From Paraflavitalea sp. CAU 1676 (lineage in GTDB: Bacteria; Bacteroidota; Bacteroidia; Chitinophagales; Chitinophagaceae): 64,000 nucleotides of DNA. The notes beneath the pieces were generated by a model, which saw only the letters and a program-made list of their open reading frames with translations, was not told the origin of the DNA and ran no database searches. Each line of letters opens with the position of its first letter. The stretch's first letter is position 1. The stretch is taken from NCBI RefSeq assembly GCF_029223285.1, contig NZ_JARHUJ010000006.1, positions 558,001-622,000 on the forward strand. Reading direction: 5' to 3'. The translations under genes were made by a program, and so were the position numbers. Of this stretch, positions 44,461 through 53,113 are shown piece by piece.

Positions 44461-46092
44461 CTATCTGGTAGCAAGTGGCACAGACGAACTGGCTGGTGCA
44501 AACATCTTTTTGGCCAGCCTTTCATCATATCCGTAAATATCTTCCCTGAATTGGAGTTGCTTGTTTCCATCTACCCAGGCCGTATAATAGTAGATCAGTA
44601 CCGGTACCGGGTCTTTTACTTTCACAAACTTCTCCTTTCCACTATTCATCGCACTGTCGATACGCTCACGCGGCCATTCCGGTTGATTCATTAAGAGAAA
44701 CTCTGCAAGTTTTACAGGCTCCCGCAATCGGATGCACCCATGGCTATAGGCCCGCTTATCTTTATTGAACAACTCCTTGAAAGGAGTATCATGAAAATAG
44801 ATGTTGAATCGATTGGGGAATAGAAACTTGATCTTGCCAAGCTGGTTTTGGTTGCCCGGCAATTGCCGTATTACAGGCAACCCATCTTCTTCGCCGGTCA
44901 CTTCCATTTGGTGTTCGGTTAAATAATTACTGTTCTTTGCCAGTTCCGGCAACACTTCTTTCCGCACAATGCTTTCGGGAATATTCCAGTACGGACTAAA
45001 AACGACCTGATTTAAGTTCCCGGAGAATAGCACCGTGCTATGCCCTTCTTTGCCTACCACCACATCCATATTGAACAATTCTTTGCTGCCATCCTGCACA
45101 TACATTTTGAATGCAGGAATATTCACGAGTATCAAACTGCCCGAAGGCTCTGCAGGCATCCACCGCATCCGCTCAAGGTTAACCAGCAATTGCTCCAGGC
45201 GCCGCTCTGCAGAAACATTCAGTTCCTTCAACAACGCGGCGGTAACCACGCCGTCGGCCGTAAAGCCATATCCCAATTGAACAGATTTAACGGCCGCGTC
45301 CAGTTGGTCGTTGAAAACCGCACTGGTGTCATTATCCGTAAACTGCCCCGTCGCCTGCAAACGCTTCTTCAGCGCCACCACAACAGTATCGATAGCGCCC
45401 TTCTTCAATTTTTTAGAAGGAGCAGCAATAAAACCCCAACCACCCTGTGCGGCAATTTTTGAATAACGGCTCACTTCTCGCTGTAGCGCCTCGTAATTTT
45501 TGTTGGGAGCATCATGATCAGCTGCCAGGAGTTTGGCCAGTTCCTGTGGTCCGTATTTCTTCGAAGGAACCAATTGCTCCAGCGCTACACGCCGGGTCTT
45601 CTTCCCGTCAAACTTATCCCATACGTAGTTGATGTACCGCCAGGTAAGCAGCAATTCTGTTTTACGGATTTCCGCATCCCCACTACCCACGTTAAGACTA
45701 TCTCTGGCCATCAATCCTTCCAGTCGCCTGTCGAGCGACTTGTGCGAAGTGCCACTGTCATTTGAATAGTCATACAGGTTGCGGAAAGCAAGCGCCTGCT
45801 CGGTAAGCCCATCGCTCGCAAACCAGGCATATTGGTAATTGCGGGCATTATAAAAACTGCGCATGCCCACACTGATCGTATCATTCAAATGCTGATCAGC
45901 AATGAATGCTTCCATGGCAGAGCTGTCGAGGAAAACATCAGTGTAAGCGTTGGCCTTCGTAATAGAATGATTGCGGGGAATAAGGTCCTGGTTGCCGCCA
46001 GCAACGCGCCCATCTGATGCAGTCCGGTTTTCATCATTACAGGCAACAAGGATCAATACAGCAGCGAATAGCGATAAAGTGATTCTTTTCAT
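44461..46092 (-). CDS. L,D-transpeptidase of the YcbB/LdtD type (lipoprotein)
   Basis: A 543-residue protein. The ATG at 46092 gives MKRITLSLFAAVLILVAC, a lipoprotein signal with Cys 18; the frame extends four codons further up. A helical scaffold is followed by a peptidoglycan-binding-like segment (LDAAVKSVQLGYGFTADGVV) and the YkuD catalytic domain with YSHGCIRLREP (His, Cys, Arg). The architecture matches large LdtD-type enzymes that make 3-3 cross-links. It is the second L,D-transpeptidase here, convergent with the one at 43441. Confidence 0.9.
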   Translation of the reverse strand: MKRITLSLFAAVLILVACNDENRTASDGRVAGGNQDLIPRNHSITKANAYTDVFLDSSAMEAFIADQHLNDTISVGMRSFYNARNYQYAWFASDGLTEQALAFRNLYDYSNDSGTSHKSLDRRLEGLMARDSLNVGSGDAEIRKTELLLTWRYINYVWDKFDGKKTRRVALEQLVPSKKYGPQELAKLLAADHDAPNKNYEALQREVSRYSKIAAQGGWGFIAAPSKKLKKGAIDTVVVALKKRLQATGQFTDNDTSAVFNDQLDAAVKSVQLGYGFTADGVVTAALLKELNVSAERRLEQLLVNLERMRWMPAEPSGSLILVNIPAFKMYVQDGSKELFNMDVVVGKEGHSTVLFSGNLNQVVFSPYWNIPESIVRKEVLPELAKNSNYLTEHQMEVTGEEDGLPVIRQLPGNQNQLGKIKFLFPNRFNIYFHDTPFKELFNKDKRAYSHGCIRLREPVKLAEFLLMNQPEWPRERIDSAMNSGKEKFVKVKDPVPVLIYYYTAWVDGNKQLQFREDIYGYDERLAKKMFAPASSSVPLATR

Positions 46093-46225
46093 ATACCCGA
46101 CCACCCTTCAAAAGCGTTGCCTCAGCACTTAGTGATTGATAGCCAATGATCTGCGGAAATGCAAGTTGGGGTATACCCGCTACATAAAACAGAACTTTCC
46201 TAATTTACACCCTTCAAATAAAAAT

Positions 46226-46804
46226 ATGGCATATCGAAATCTCCTCGCGGCGCTAATGATATTCTTCGCAGGTTGCGCTTCCAACAAATACAAGAATCCA
46301 CATATTGAAATAGAAACCAAGATCGGCGATATCGAAGTGGAACTGTACCCGGCGCAGGCGCCGAAAACAGTCGCGGCATTCCTGGCCTACATAGAGGCGG
46401 GCTATTACAAAGACGTGAACTTCTACCGTGTCCTCAATGCCGATAACCAGCCATCCAATGCCCCTAAAGCCGAATTGATACAGGGTGGCTTGTATGGCAC
46501 CAAACGCCCCGACCTGCCCGGTATCCCCCACGAAACTACCCAACAAACGAAGATCCTCCACAAGGATGGCACCATATCACTTGCCCGCCTGGAGCCCGGC
46601 ACGGCCAACACAGAGTTCTTCATTTGCATCGGCGACCAGCCAGGATTCGACTTCGGCGGCGAGAACAATCCCGACAAACAGGGTTACGCGGCCTTCGGCC
46701 GCGTCATCAAAGGAATGGACATCGTTCGCCGCATTTATAACATGCCCGAAGAGGATCAGCGCTTCGATCCCCCTGTTCCAATCTATAGCATAAAAAAACT
46801 ATAA
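46226..46804 (+). CDS. Cyclophilin-type peptidyl-prolyl isomerase lipoprotein
   Basis: A 192-residue protein. The ATG at 46226 gives MAYRNLLAALMIFFAGC, a lipoprotein signal with Cys 17; a longer open frame from 46136 hides it. The cyclophilin domain runs from GDIEVELYPAQAPKTV through VNFYRVL (catalytic Arg), QGGLYG, GTISLARLEPGTANTEFFI and GYAAFGRVIKGMDIV. It would help proteins fold in the periplasm. It is divergent from the L,D-transpeptidase gene. Confidence 0.9.
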   Translation: MAYRNLLAALMIFFAGCASNKYKNPHIEIETKIGDIEVELYPAQAPKTVAAFLAYIEAGYYKDVNFYRVLNADNQPSNAPKAELIQGGLYGTKRPDLPGIPHETTQQTKILHKDGTISLARLEPGTANTEFFICIGDQPGFDFGGENNPDKQGYAAFGRVIKGMDIVRRIYNMPEEDQRFDPPVPIYSIKKL

Positions 46805-47149
46805 GTCTGATTTTGCTCCTTTTTATAAAATGATGATTATTTGTAATTGATTGTCGAAGACATTGTTGAAGTTCTTCTGATTTTATGCAATAGTTTAATA
46901 AACAAACATTTATTTAATAACCAGCTATCCCGTGCCATCCTGTCTCTACCCTTTTCGGTTGCCTTATTCAGCTATCGTTAACAAATAACAATCAAATAAT
47001 ATTTGAGGCCGAAAAATCGTTGGGCATGAGGGCGTCGAAGCCGTCAAAGTCAAGCCCACAGCGTATTTTAAGATTTCATTAAGAGCTTTGAGATCATTAA
47101 ATAGCCCAAAACTTGGTTTACACAATAAAAAAACTCGCATTACTTTTAC

Positions 47150-47318
47150 ATCAGAAACAGGGACGATAGGTAAGCAGAGAAGAAAAAGAGAAGTGAAGAG
47201 AGAAAGTGCTTAAGCAAGACGATAAAGAGGTCGTCAAAAAAACAAGATTATTACCTTTTTTCATATGGCAAGCAATCGTTAGAGGTCAGCTGTTTCTACA
47301 GCAGACCCTTTTTTTTTT
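47150..47318 (+). ncRNA. Candidate small noncoding RNA
   Basis: A strong terminator (47284-47318) has no protein gene within 480 bases upstream. TACTTTTA (47141-47148) with TTG at 47113 vaguely resembles a promoter, which would give a transcript of about 170 nt. It includes a polypurine tract (about 47172-47208), a small hairpin GACGA/TCGTC (47218-47235) and the terminal hairpin. A five-codon frame (MASNR, from 47265) ends just before the terminator, so an attenuator leader is the alternative. I do not recognise a known RNA family. Confidence 0.4.
47284..47318 (+). terminator. Intrinsic terminator with ten-base T-run
   Basis: GGTCAGCTGT (47284-47293), loop TTCT, ACAGCAGACC (47298-47307); one A/A mismatch, then C and a run of ten T (47309-47318). 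Confidence 0.85.
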
Positions 47319-47476
47319 AAATACCCATCCCGGAAACGATTCTTCAAACACATAAGCTGCCAAAACCCATCGCTGAAAATTGCGCCGCCATTCATTCGAT
47401 TGCCGTTTCACCCATTAGATTGTTTTGTCCCACGTTTGCACGCGATTGATTAACAACCATATACTGGCCCGGTAAA

Positions 47477-47508
47477 CCGTTGTGCGGCATACCTATGCCC
47501 TCCAACGG
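47477..47508 (+). promoter_or_regulatory. Hairpin in the leader of the 48-codon gene
   Basis: CCGTTG (47477-47482) pairs with CAACGG (47503-47508); inside a symmetric three-base internal loop, GGCAT (47486-47490) pairs with ATGCC (47495-47499) around an ACCT loop. It lies 42 bases before the start codon. Confidence 0.45.
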
Positions 47509-47550
47509 GCCGATCAGGTATTTAAAATATAAACTATAAAACACAAGATC

Positions 47551-47697
47551 ATGAAATCACTCATTAAGCAACTGTTCTTCGACAAGGAACTCGTAACAAA
47601 GATCAAGACCACAAAGACCAACAAAGCCGTCCTGTACATAGCATTGCTCGATGGTCGTATCACACTTGCTGAATATATGGCGGCTACAAAAGCCTAA
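47551..47697 (+). CDS. Small protein of 48 aa, unknown function
   Basis: ATG at 47551 to TAA at 47697. The product starts MKSLIKQLFFDKELVTKIKT, continues through TKTNKAVLYIALLDGRITLAE and ends YMAATKA. It is basic at the N-terminus with a short amphipathic helix and no signal peptide. I know no family. Support comes from a clean start, an AT-rich upstream stretch, a structured leader and a downstream hairpin (47720-47756). It could still be a chance frame, but its codon choice looks like that of its neighbours. Confidence 0.55.
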   Translation: MKSLIKQLFFDKELVTKIKTTKTNKAVLYIALLDGRITLAEYMAATKA

Positions 47698-47883
47698 CCA
47701 TTTCGTAATCAGGAAACAACCGGTTGTCAGGCAGCAATTCGACTAGCCTGACCCGGCAGCTTGCCTGTCCGGCTCCCCTAGGGGCAGCTTCTACTCCCCG
47801 AATTCCCCTATCGCTCAGCGTATTGCACTGCGTTCAATAAAGACGTATATTGTTAGGTATCGTAAACCCTTAAACACCTGCAT

Positions 47884-48711
47884 ATGTCATTCTTTACACG
47901 CCTATCCAATGGTTGGCAGATCTCCATGAACAGCCTACAGGTCCTGAAAGAAAATAAACAGTTGATCCTCTTTCCCATCATCTCCGGCATCTCGATGGTA
48001 CTCGTAATGGGTTCATTTCTCCTGGCCATGCTCGGAACATCAAGCTGGAACTTTGACCTCATCGAAAGCCACAGCGATCTTTATTTCATTGGCTTCACCT
48101 TATTATTCTATCTCGTCAACTACTTTGTAGTCGTATTCTTTAACGTAGCACTCACGCATTGTACGCGCATGTATTTTCATGGCGAAGAAGTGAACCTGAA
48201 AAAGGGAATTGATTATAGTATGAGTCGCATCGGGGCCATCTTTTCCTGGACCTTGTTTGCAGCCACCGTAGGTACTATCCTGCGTTACCTGCAGGAAAAT
48301 ACCGGATGGCTCGGTCGCATTATCATTGGTGCGCTCGGACTTGTATGGAGCGTCACTACCTTCTTTGTAGTGCCGGTGATCGCTTATGAAAACCTTGGCC
48401 CGCTGGGAGCGTTCAAAAGGTCTGCAGGGTTAATGAAACAGAAATGGGGCGAAAGCGCTGGCGCAACATTCAGCTTCGGACTAATACAGTTCCTCGCCAC
48501 GATCCTGGTAGCAGTACCCTTGTTATTACTGGGAATGGCCATTCATCCGGTAGTGGGGATAGGGCTGGGTTTGTTAGCTCTTTTGCTCATTATGGCAGTA
48601 TTCAGCGCTGCAAAAACAATCTTCGTCAGCGCCATCTATCATAACATCAACGGCGATCCCGTACAGCATTTCAACGATCAGTTTGTAGAGAACCTGTTTG
48701 TTCAGAAATAA
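47884..48711 (+). CDS. Polytopic membrane protein (DUF6159-like)
   Basis: A 275-residue protein with about six hydrophobic segments. The N-terminus MSFFTRLSNGWQISMNSLQVLKENKQLILFP (in part: NGWQISMNSLQVL) and the AYENLGPLGAFKRSAGLMKQ loop match the DUF6159 family as I recall it. Its function is unknown; relatives are inner-membrane proteins. It is a single transcript ended by a GC-rich terminator at 48733. Confidence 0.75.
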   Translation: MSFFTRLSNGWQISMNSLQVLKENKQLILFPIISGISMVLVMGSFLLAMLGTSSWNFDLIESHSDLYFIGFTLLFYLVNYFVVVFFNVALTHCTRMYFHGEEVNLKKGIDYSMSRIGAIFSWTLFAATVGTILRYLQENTGWLGRIIIGALGLVWSVTTFFVVPVIAYENLGPLGAFKRSAGLMKQKWGESAGATFSFGLIQFLATILVAVPLLLLGMAIHPVVGIGLGLLALLLIMAVFSAAKTIFVSAIYHNINGDPVQHFNDQFVENLFVQK

Positions 48712-48732
48712 AAGATCGTAATAAAATTAAAG

Positions 48733-48764
48733 AGCCGGCCCAACAAGGCCGGCTTCTGTTTTTA
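48733..48764 (+). terminator. Intrinsic terminator after the membrane-protein gene
   Basis: AGCCGGCC (48733-48740), loop CAACAA, GGCCGGCT (48747-48754), then TCTGTTTTTAT. Confidence 0.8.
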
Positions 48765-48801
48765 TATGAAAGGGAACTTCTTTTCACCGCTCCGCTCAAC
48801 G

Positions 48802-49365
48802 CTAATTTTCTCCATCCTCCAAATGCCGGATGCCCGCCTCCACCGTTTCAACTGCTCGCTCGTAAAGTGCCTTGTTGCCCTTAGTCAACACTTTCAATAG
48901 CGCCCTGCACTCTCTTAAGAATACGTCCGCAAAATCTGAGTCCAGGAAAGCTACTTCAGCGCTGTTGTCGATAATGTCTGCATACTTGACCGTCTGCGCA
49001 TCCGCACGGGCGGCCCCCAATCTTTCGATCTCCTTCGATTTCCGCTTGCGCCGGTTCCAATCCGGGTAATTATGTTTCGTATAAATATCCGTCAGGTCCA
49101 CTACCAGGTCAAGGGTGCGTTGCGCCGTGGCTTCCGGCATAATAGATCGCAAAAAGGCCAGCATGGCCGGCTTCTCAACCGGCGTATCCTCCAGCACATC
49201 GTGCAGCAGCGCAGCAGCGAGGATGGCAACATCGGGTGTTTGCGTGCGGCAGATCTCCATCACGCGGATCGGGTGGGCGATATACCGCTCGCCCACAAAC
49301 TTCCTCATCTGCTCGCCGTGCGCCTTTTCCGCAAATTCCAGCACTTGCTGTAAAACATCATTCAT
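48802..49365 (-). CDS. HD-domain protein resembling a small alarmone hydrolase (SpoT/Mesh1 type)
   Basis: A 187-residue HD-superfamily protein. Metal and catalytic features are AHPIRV (His 31), ALLHDVLEDT (His 55, Asp 56, Glu/Asp 59-60) and VKYADIIDN (Asp around 127). These fit the ppGpp hydrolase domain of RelA/SpoT proteins without a synthetase or TGS domain, as in Mesh1-like enzymes. It may degrade (p)ppGpp or another nucleotide. It stands alone, divergent from the choice-of-anchor gene. Confidence 0.8.
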   Translation of the reverse strand: MNDVLQQVLEFAEKAHGEQMRKFVGERYIAHPIRVMEICRTQTPDVAILAAALLHDVLEDTPVEKPAMLAFLRSIMPEATAQRTLDLVVDLTDIYTKHNYPDWNRRKRKSKEIERLGAARADAQTVKYADIIDNSAEVAFLDSDFADVFLRECRALLKVLTKGNKALYERAVETVEAGIRHLEDGEN

Positions 49366-49476
49366 ATCAATTAATTAAAAATAATCATACCAGTTCAAGT
49401 TAACAGTAGCGTAATCTTTATTTAATAATGCGGTAACGCCGATCGAATAGGTTGCAGCCCATTTAACAACATACAT

Positions 49477-50994
49477 ATGAACCGCAAACACGGACTACTG
49501 CTATTGACTGCCGCCTGCATCTTCGCAAGCTGTAAAAAAGACCACGACGACGATTTCTATGTGCCGGAAGACCCCGCCACCTTTGCCGAGATCGGCACCA
49601 TCGACATTGGCGACGTAGGCGCCGCCGAGATCTCCGCCTACGATCCCCAAACAAAAAGACTGTTCGTGGTGAATAACGGTCAGGAAGGCAAAGACAACAA
49701 GATTGACATCATCGACTTCGCAGATCCCACCAAACCCAAAGACATTGGCGACATTTCAACCGCGCCCTATGGTGGATATGTGAACAGCGTATCTGTGAGC
49801 AACGGATTGCTGGCAGCCGCTATAGAATCTATTAACAAGCAGGAACCCGGCAAGGTTGTCGTGTTCAATACCGCCAACAATGCCGAAGTGAAAAGTATAA
49901 CGGTAGGAGCCCTGCCCGACATGCTCACCTTCAGCCCCGATGGCAAATACATCCTCTCTGCCAATGAAGGCGAACCATCTGCCGATTATACCAACGACCC
50001 CGCAGGTACAGTATCGATCATATCCGTAAAAGACAACTATGCGGTAACTACCCTCGACTTCTCCGCATTCGCCGGTCAGCAGGCAGCTCTCCAGGCGCAG
50101 GGACTTCGCGTATTTGGCCTCAACGCCACTTTTGCGAAAGACATGGAGCCGGAATACATCACCATCGCCGCCGATTCCAAAACAGCCTGGGTCACCCTGC
50201 AGGAAAACAACGCCATCGCGAAGATCGACATCGCATCGAAAGCCATCACGGCCATCTACCCGCTCGGTTTCAAGAACTACAACGAAGAGGCCAACGCCAT
50301 CGATGCCAGTGATAAGGACAATACCATCGCCTTCAAAAAATGGAAAGTAAAAGGCATGTACCAGCCCGATGCGATAGCAGTATATAATACCGGCGGCATA
50401 CCTTATTTGTTCACAGTCAACGAGGGCGACGTAAGGGAATACACGGCTTTTAACGAAGCTAAAAGAGTAGGCTCGCTCACCCTCGACCCCACCGCCTTCC
50501 CCGATGCAACCACCCTCAAATTACAGGAAAATCTCGGCCGCCTCAACGTAACCACCACCCTCGGTGATACCGACAAGGATGGAGACTACGATGAACTGTA
50601 TTCATTCGGAGCCCGTTCATTCTCCGTATGGAATGGCAACAGCGGCACGCTGGTATTCGATAGTAAGAATGACCTCGATGCCCGTACCAAAACAGCCAAT
50701 CTCTACGATGACGGCCGCAGCGACGACAAAGGCGCCGAACCCGAAGGCATTGCCCTCGGTGAGGTGGGCAAAAAGAAGCTCGCTTTCGTGGGCCTGGAGC
50801 GTGCTGATGCAGTAGCCATTTACGACGTAACAAATCCCGCGGCACCCCAGTTCCTACAGCTGCTCTCCACCGGCGACGCCCCCGAAGGTGTACTGTTCAT
50901 TTCGGCCAAAGACAGCCCCATACAGCAAAGTTTAGTGGTGGTAAGCTCAGAGAATGATGGTGTTATAAAAGTGTATAAACCGAAAAAGATATAA
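49477..50994 (+). CDS. Choice-of-anchor I domain lipoprotein (beta-propeller-like)
   Basis: A 505-residue lipoprotein: MNRKHGLLLLTAACIFASC gives lipidated Cys 19, then an Asp-rich stretch. The main domain contains repeated WD-like strands (LPDMLTFSPDGKYILSANEGEP, here LPDMLTFSPDGKY, and EPEGIALGEVGKKKLAFVGL-type blocks) typical of choice-of-anchor I proteins, often found with phytase or phosphatase-like regions. It likely sits at the cell surface. A GDTDKDGDYDE segment may bind calcium. Confidence 0.83.
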   Translation: MNRKHGLLLLTAACIFASCKKDHDDDFYVPEDPATFAEIGTIDIGDVGAAEISAYDPQTKRLFVVNNGQEGKDNKIDIIDFADPTKPKDIGDISTAPYGGYVNSVSVSNGLLAAAIESINKQEPGKVVVFNTANNAEVKSITVGALPDMLTFSPDGKYILSANEGEPSADYTNDPAGTVSIISVKDNYAVTTLDFSAFAGQQAALQAQGLRVFGLNATFAKDMEPEYITIAADSKTAWVTLQENNAIAKIDIASKAITAIYPLGFKNYNEEANAIDASDKDNTIAFKKWKVKGMYQPDAIAVYNTGGIPYLFTVNEGDVREYTAFNEAKRVGSLTLDPTAFPDATTLKLQENLGRLNVTTTLGDTDKDGDYDELYSFGARSFSVWNGNSGTLVFDSKNDLDARTKTANLYDDGRSDDKGAEPEGIALGEVGKKKLAFVGLERADAVAIYDVTNPAAPQFLQLLSTGDAPEGVLFISAKDSPIQQSLVVVSSENDGVIKVYKPKKI

Positions 50995-51029
50995 TCGTCC
51001 ATTTCCTTATTTTTGCCCAAAATCTCACA

Positions 51030-51374
51030 ATGGACATCAGCGGAAAGGTATTAACACTGCTGCCACTGCAAACTGGACAGGGCAAAAACGGAACTTGGAA
51101 AAAACAAGACTTCATTCTCGAAACAGCCGACACTTACCCTAAAAAGGTATGTATAGCCGTTTGGGGCGATAAAATAGATATGAGAAGCGTAGTGCCCGGC
51201 GCACAGGTAACCGTATCGTTCGATGTGGAAAGCCGCGAGTTCAACGGCCGCTGGTATACAGATGTAAAAGCCTGGAAGATCGTAACAGGCGCTGCGTCTG
51301 GCGGTGCAGCTTCCGAACCTGCTCCCACCTTCCACAACGCACCCGGTGGAGCCGATGATGACCTGCCCTTCTAA
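51030..51374 (+). CDS. DUF3127 protein with SSB-like C-terminal tip
   Basis: A 114-residue OB-fold-like DUF3127 protein (VLTLLPLQTGQGKNGTWKKQ, then VSFDVESREFNGRWYTDVKAWKI). The last residues are DDDLPF, very like the conserved acidic tip DDDIPF through which single-stranded DNA-binding proteins recruit partners. The family is frequent in Bacteroidota. A role in DNA or RNA handling is inferred. The stop is followed by a strong terminator. Confidence 0.85.
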   Translation: MDISGKVLTLLPLQTGQGKNGTWKKQDFILETADTYPKKVCIAVWGDKIDMRSVVPGAQVTVSFDVESREFNGRWYTDVKAWKIVTGAASGGAASEPAPTFHNAPGGADDDLPF

Positions 51375-51406
51375 TATAGATTCAATCTGAAAGAAAAATA
51401 ATAAGC

Positions 51407-51445
51407 TACCGGCTGTAACGTAAAAGTTATAGCCGGTATTTTTTT
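51407..51445 (+). terminator. Intrinsic terminator after the DUF3127 gene
   Basis: A 13 to 14-bp stem from TACCGGCTGTAAC (51407-51419) and GTTATAGCCGGTA (51426-51438), with one G:T pair and a GTAAAA loop, followed by a T-run (51439-51445). Confidence 0.88.
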
Positions 51446-51459
51446 AGCTTCGCCACAAC

Positions 51460-51936
51460 ATGAAAGCAGCTACCGTCCACGAACTAAAAGACGAATTACA
51501 ACAGTTGCCGGTTAAGCAACTGGTCGAACTCACCCTCCGCCTCTCCAAATTCAAAAAGGAGAACAAAGAACTGCTCACCTACCTCCTCTTCGAATCGCAC
51601 GACCTGCCCGCCTATATTAACAATGTAAAGCAGCAAATGGACGAAGCATTCGAAGCCCTCAATACATCCCAGATCTTCCTGGCCAAGAAAACCGTTCGCA
51701 AAGCCCTTCGCATCGCCAACAAGCATATCCGCTTTACCGGTAGCAAGCTGGCCGAGGTGGAGCTGCTCATACATTTTTGTACCCTATTGAAGGAATGTGG
51801 TATCAACCTGGCCAAAAGCACGGTGATGCTGAACCTCTACCAGGGCCAGCTGAAGAAAGTACAAGCAGCCCTGAAAGGCCTTCATGAAGATGAACAGTAC
51901 GATTACAAAAGGGCAGTAGATAAATTGGCTAAGTAA
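51460..51936 (+). CDS. Cytoplasmic helical protein of unknown function (158 aa)
   Basis: A Lys/Leu-rich, all-helical protein without signal peptide (MKAATVHELKDELQQLPVKQ). It has heptad-like Leu spacing and segments such as LLTYLLFESHDLPAYINNVK. I have seen similar unnamed proteins in Bacteroidota but know no function. It begins 15 bases after a terminator, so it likely has its own promoter within the terminator region. An interrupted hairpin (52005-52032) follows as a probable terminator. Confidence 0.75.
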   Translation: MKAATVHELKDELQQLPVKQLVELTLRLSKFKKENKELLTYLLFESHDLPAYINNVKQQMDEAFEALNTSQIFLAKKTVRKALRIANKHIRFTGSKLAEVELLIHFCTLLKECGINLAKSTVMLNLYQGQLKKVQAALKGLHEDEQYDYKRAVDKLAK

Positions 51937-52004
51937 CCTAATGGCCTGCCGGCCGAAAAAGACTCCCTCCGCAACCGTGTGCGTGGAGAGCGCCCCAATA
52001 AAAG

Positions 52005-52032
52005 AGGGGCAACGTTCTGCGAACGTCGCCCC
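52005..52032 (+). terminator. Hairpin downstream of the 158-aa gene
   Basis: AGGGGC and ACGTTC (52005-52017) pair with GAACGT and GCCCC (52021-52032) around TGC, with one A/C mismatch. There is no T-run. It lies about 70 bases after the stop and 70 bases before the end of the convergent WYL gene. Confidence 0.5.
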
Positions 52033-52102
52033 CTATATCGCCGCTTTCCTATAGCATTGGCTTGAGCTCCAAAGATAATGGTTACAGCAATACGAGGGTA
52101 GT

Positions 52103-53113
52103 TTATTGATACCCTTCACGGGCTTTTTCTAATCTTTTCTGAATAGTCGATTGCAGGGATTTGGGGGCCAAGACCCGCATATGCTCGGCAAAACCCAGGA
52201 TTTCCCGTTCCAGTTCGAAGTTTAAGATGACGTCTATACTGATAATAATTCCTTCCTGATCTTCTTTAAGCAGGGCCTGGGTATGGTGCAGCGGCTTGGT
52301 CAGCACGTAAGGAGCATGGTATTTGTCGACAAACAGTACCACTTTATGGGGACGATCCTTCTCGGTCCTGGTTACCCCCAGCAGCTCATCGAAGTATTGC
52401 TCCAGGTCCATACCCTCGTAATCCACAAAAGGCTCTTTCAACAGCTCCTGAAAGTTGATGATCCTATCCAGCGCCATCGTCAGTAACAAGGGACCTTTCT
52501 TCGACTTGGCGATCAGGAACCACCTGTTCCGGTATTCCTTCAGCAGATAAGGATAATAGATATGTTGCTGTGAAGCGGCCGCCTTGAACGATTTATATTC
52601 GATCAGCAGCGGTCTTTTGTGCAGAATGCACTGGTAAAGCGGGGTAATATGTTCCAAACCCTTCACCTGCCGGTTATTTTCCAGTTGAATATAGTTCTTA
52701 CCCTGAGGAATGTTCTTGTATAAATTGTTTTCCAGCCGGGCGATCATATCGCTCATCTCTTCAAAATAGCTGAACCCACTGAACTGCTTCAGGACCGACA
52801 CCACTTCTTTCATTTTCTCAACGTCCGAAGGGTTAAGCGGAGCCCGGAAAATACTGTATTCAGGATCCGAATAGGAGTAATACCGTTTGTCTACCACCAC
52901 GATCGGGGCGTTATAGCCCAGCTTGTCGCTGCGCATAATTTGAATATCGGCCTGGATGGTTCGGCGGCTTACGCCAGAAGTAATGCCTTCCTGTTCATAT
53001 AAAACAGTCGAAACCTTTTCGATCAGGTTGTCGAGCGACCATTTACGATACCGGTTGCGCAGACATTCATCGATGGTCTTGTAACGTATTAAAGCCAGTT
53101 TATTGATCGACAT
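52103..53113 (-). CDS. WYL-domain transcriptional regulator
   Basis: A 336-residue HTH-WYL protein. The N-terminus has an HTH (SRRTIQADIQIMR, the recognition helix) and the middle has the WYL-type region (LIEYKSFKAAASQQHIYYPYLLKEYRNRWFLIAKSK, here LIEYKSF and PYLLKEYRNRWFLIA). WYL domains sense small ligands or nucleic-acid fragments and often regulate stress or defence genes. It is divergent from the RING/TerD-like and RlaP genes, with a 283-bp gap between, and likely controls them. Confidence 0.88.
   Translation of the reverse strand: MSINKLALIRYKTIDECLRNRYRKWSLDNLIEKVSTVLYEQEGITSGVSRRTIQADIQIMRSDKLGYNAPIVVVDKRYYSYSDPEYSIFRAPLNPSDVEKMKEVVSVLKQFSGFSYFEEMSDMIARLENNLYKNIPQGKNYIQLENNRQVKGLEHITPLYQCILHKRPLLIEYKSFKAAASQQHIYYPYLLKEYRNRWFLIAKSKKGPLLLTMALDRIINFQELLKEPFVDYEGMDLEQYFDELLGVTRTEKDRPHKVVLFVDKYHAPYVLTKPLHHTQALLKEDQEGIIISIDVILNFELEREILGFAEHMRVLAPKSLQSTIQKRLEKAREGYQ

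Larger units (their letters stand above)
46805..47550. other. 746-bp gap containing a candidate noncoding RNA and a structured leader
   Basis: No protein gene is seen between the cyclophilin and the 48-codon gene at 47551. The gap includes a probable short transcript ending in the terminator at 47284-47318 and a hairpin at 47477-47508. The first 340 bases are AT-rich without clear structure. Confidence 0.5.
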
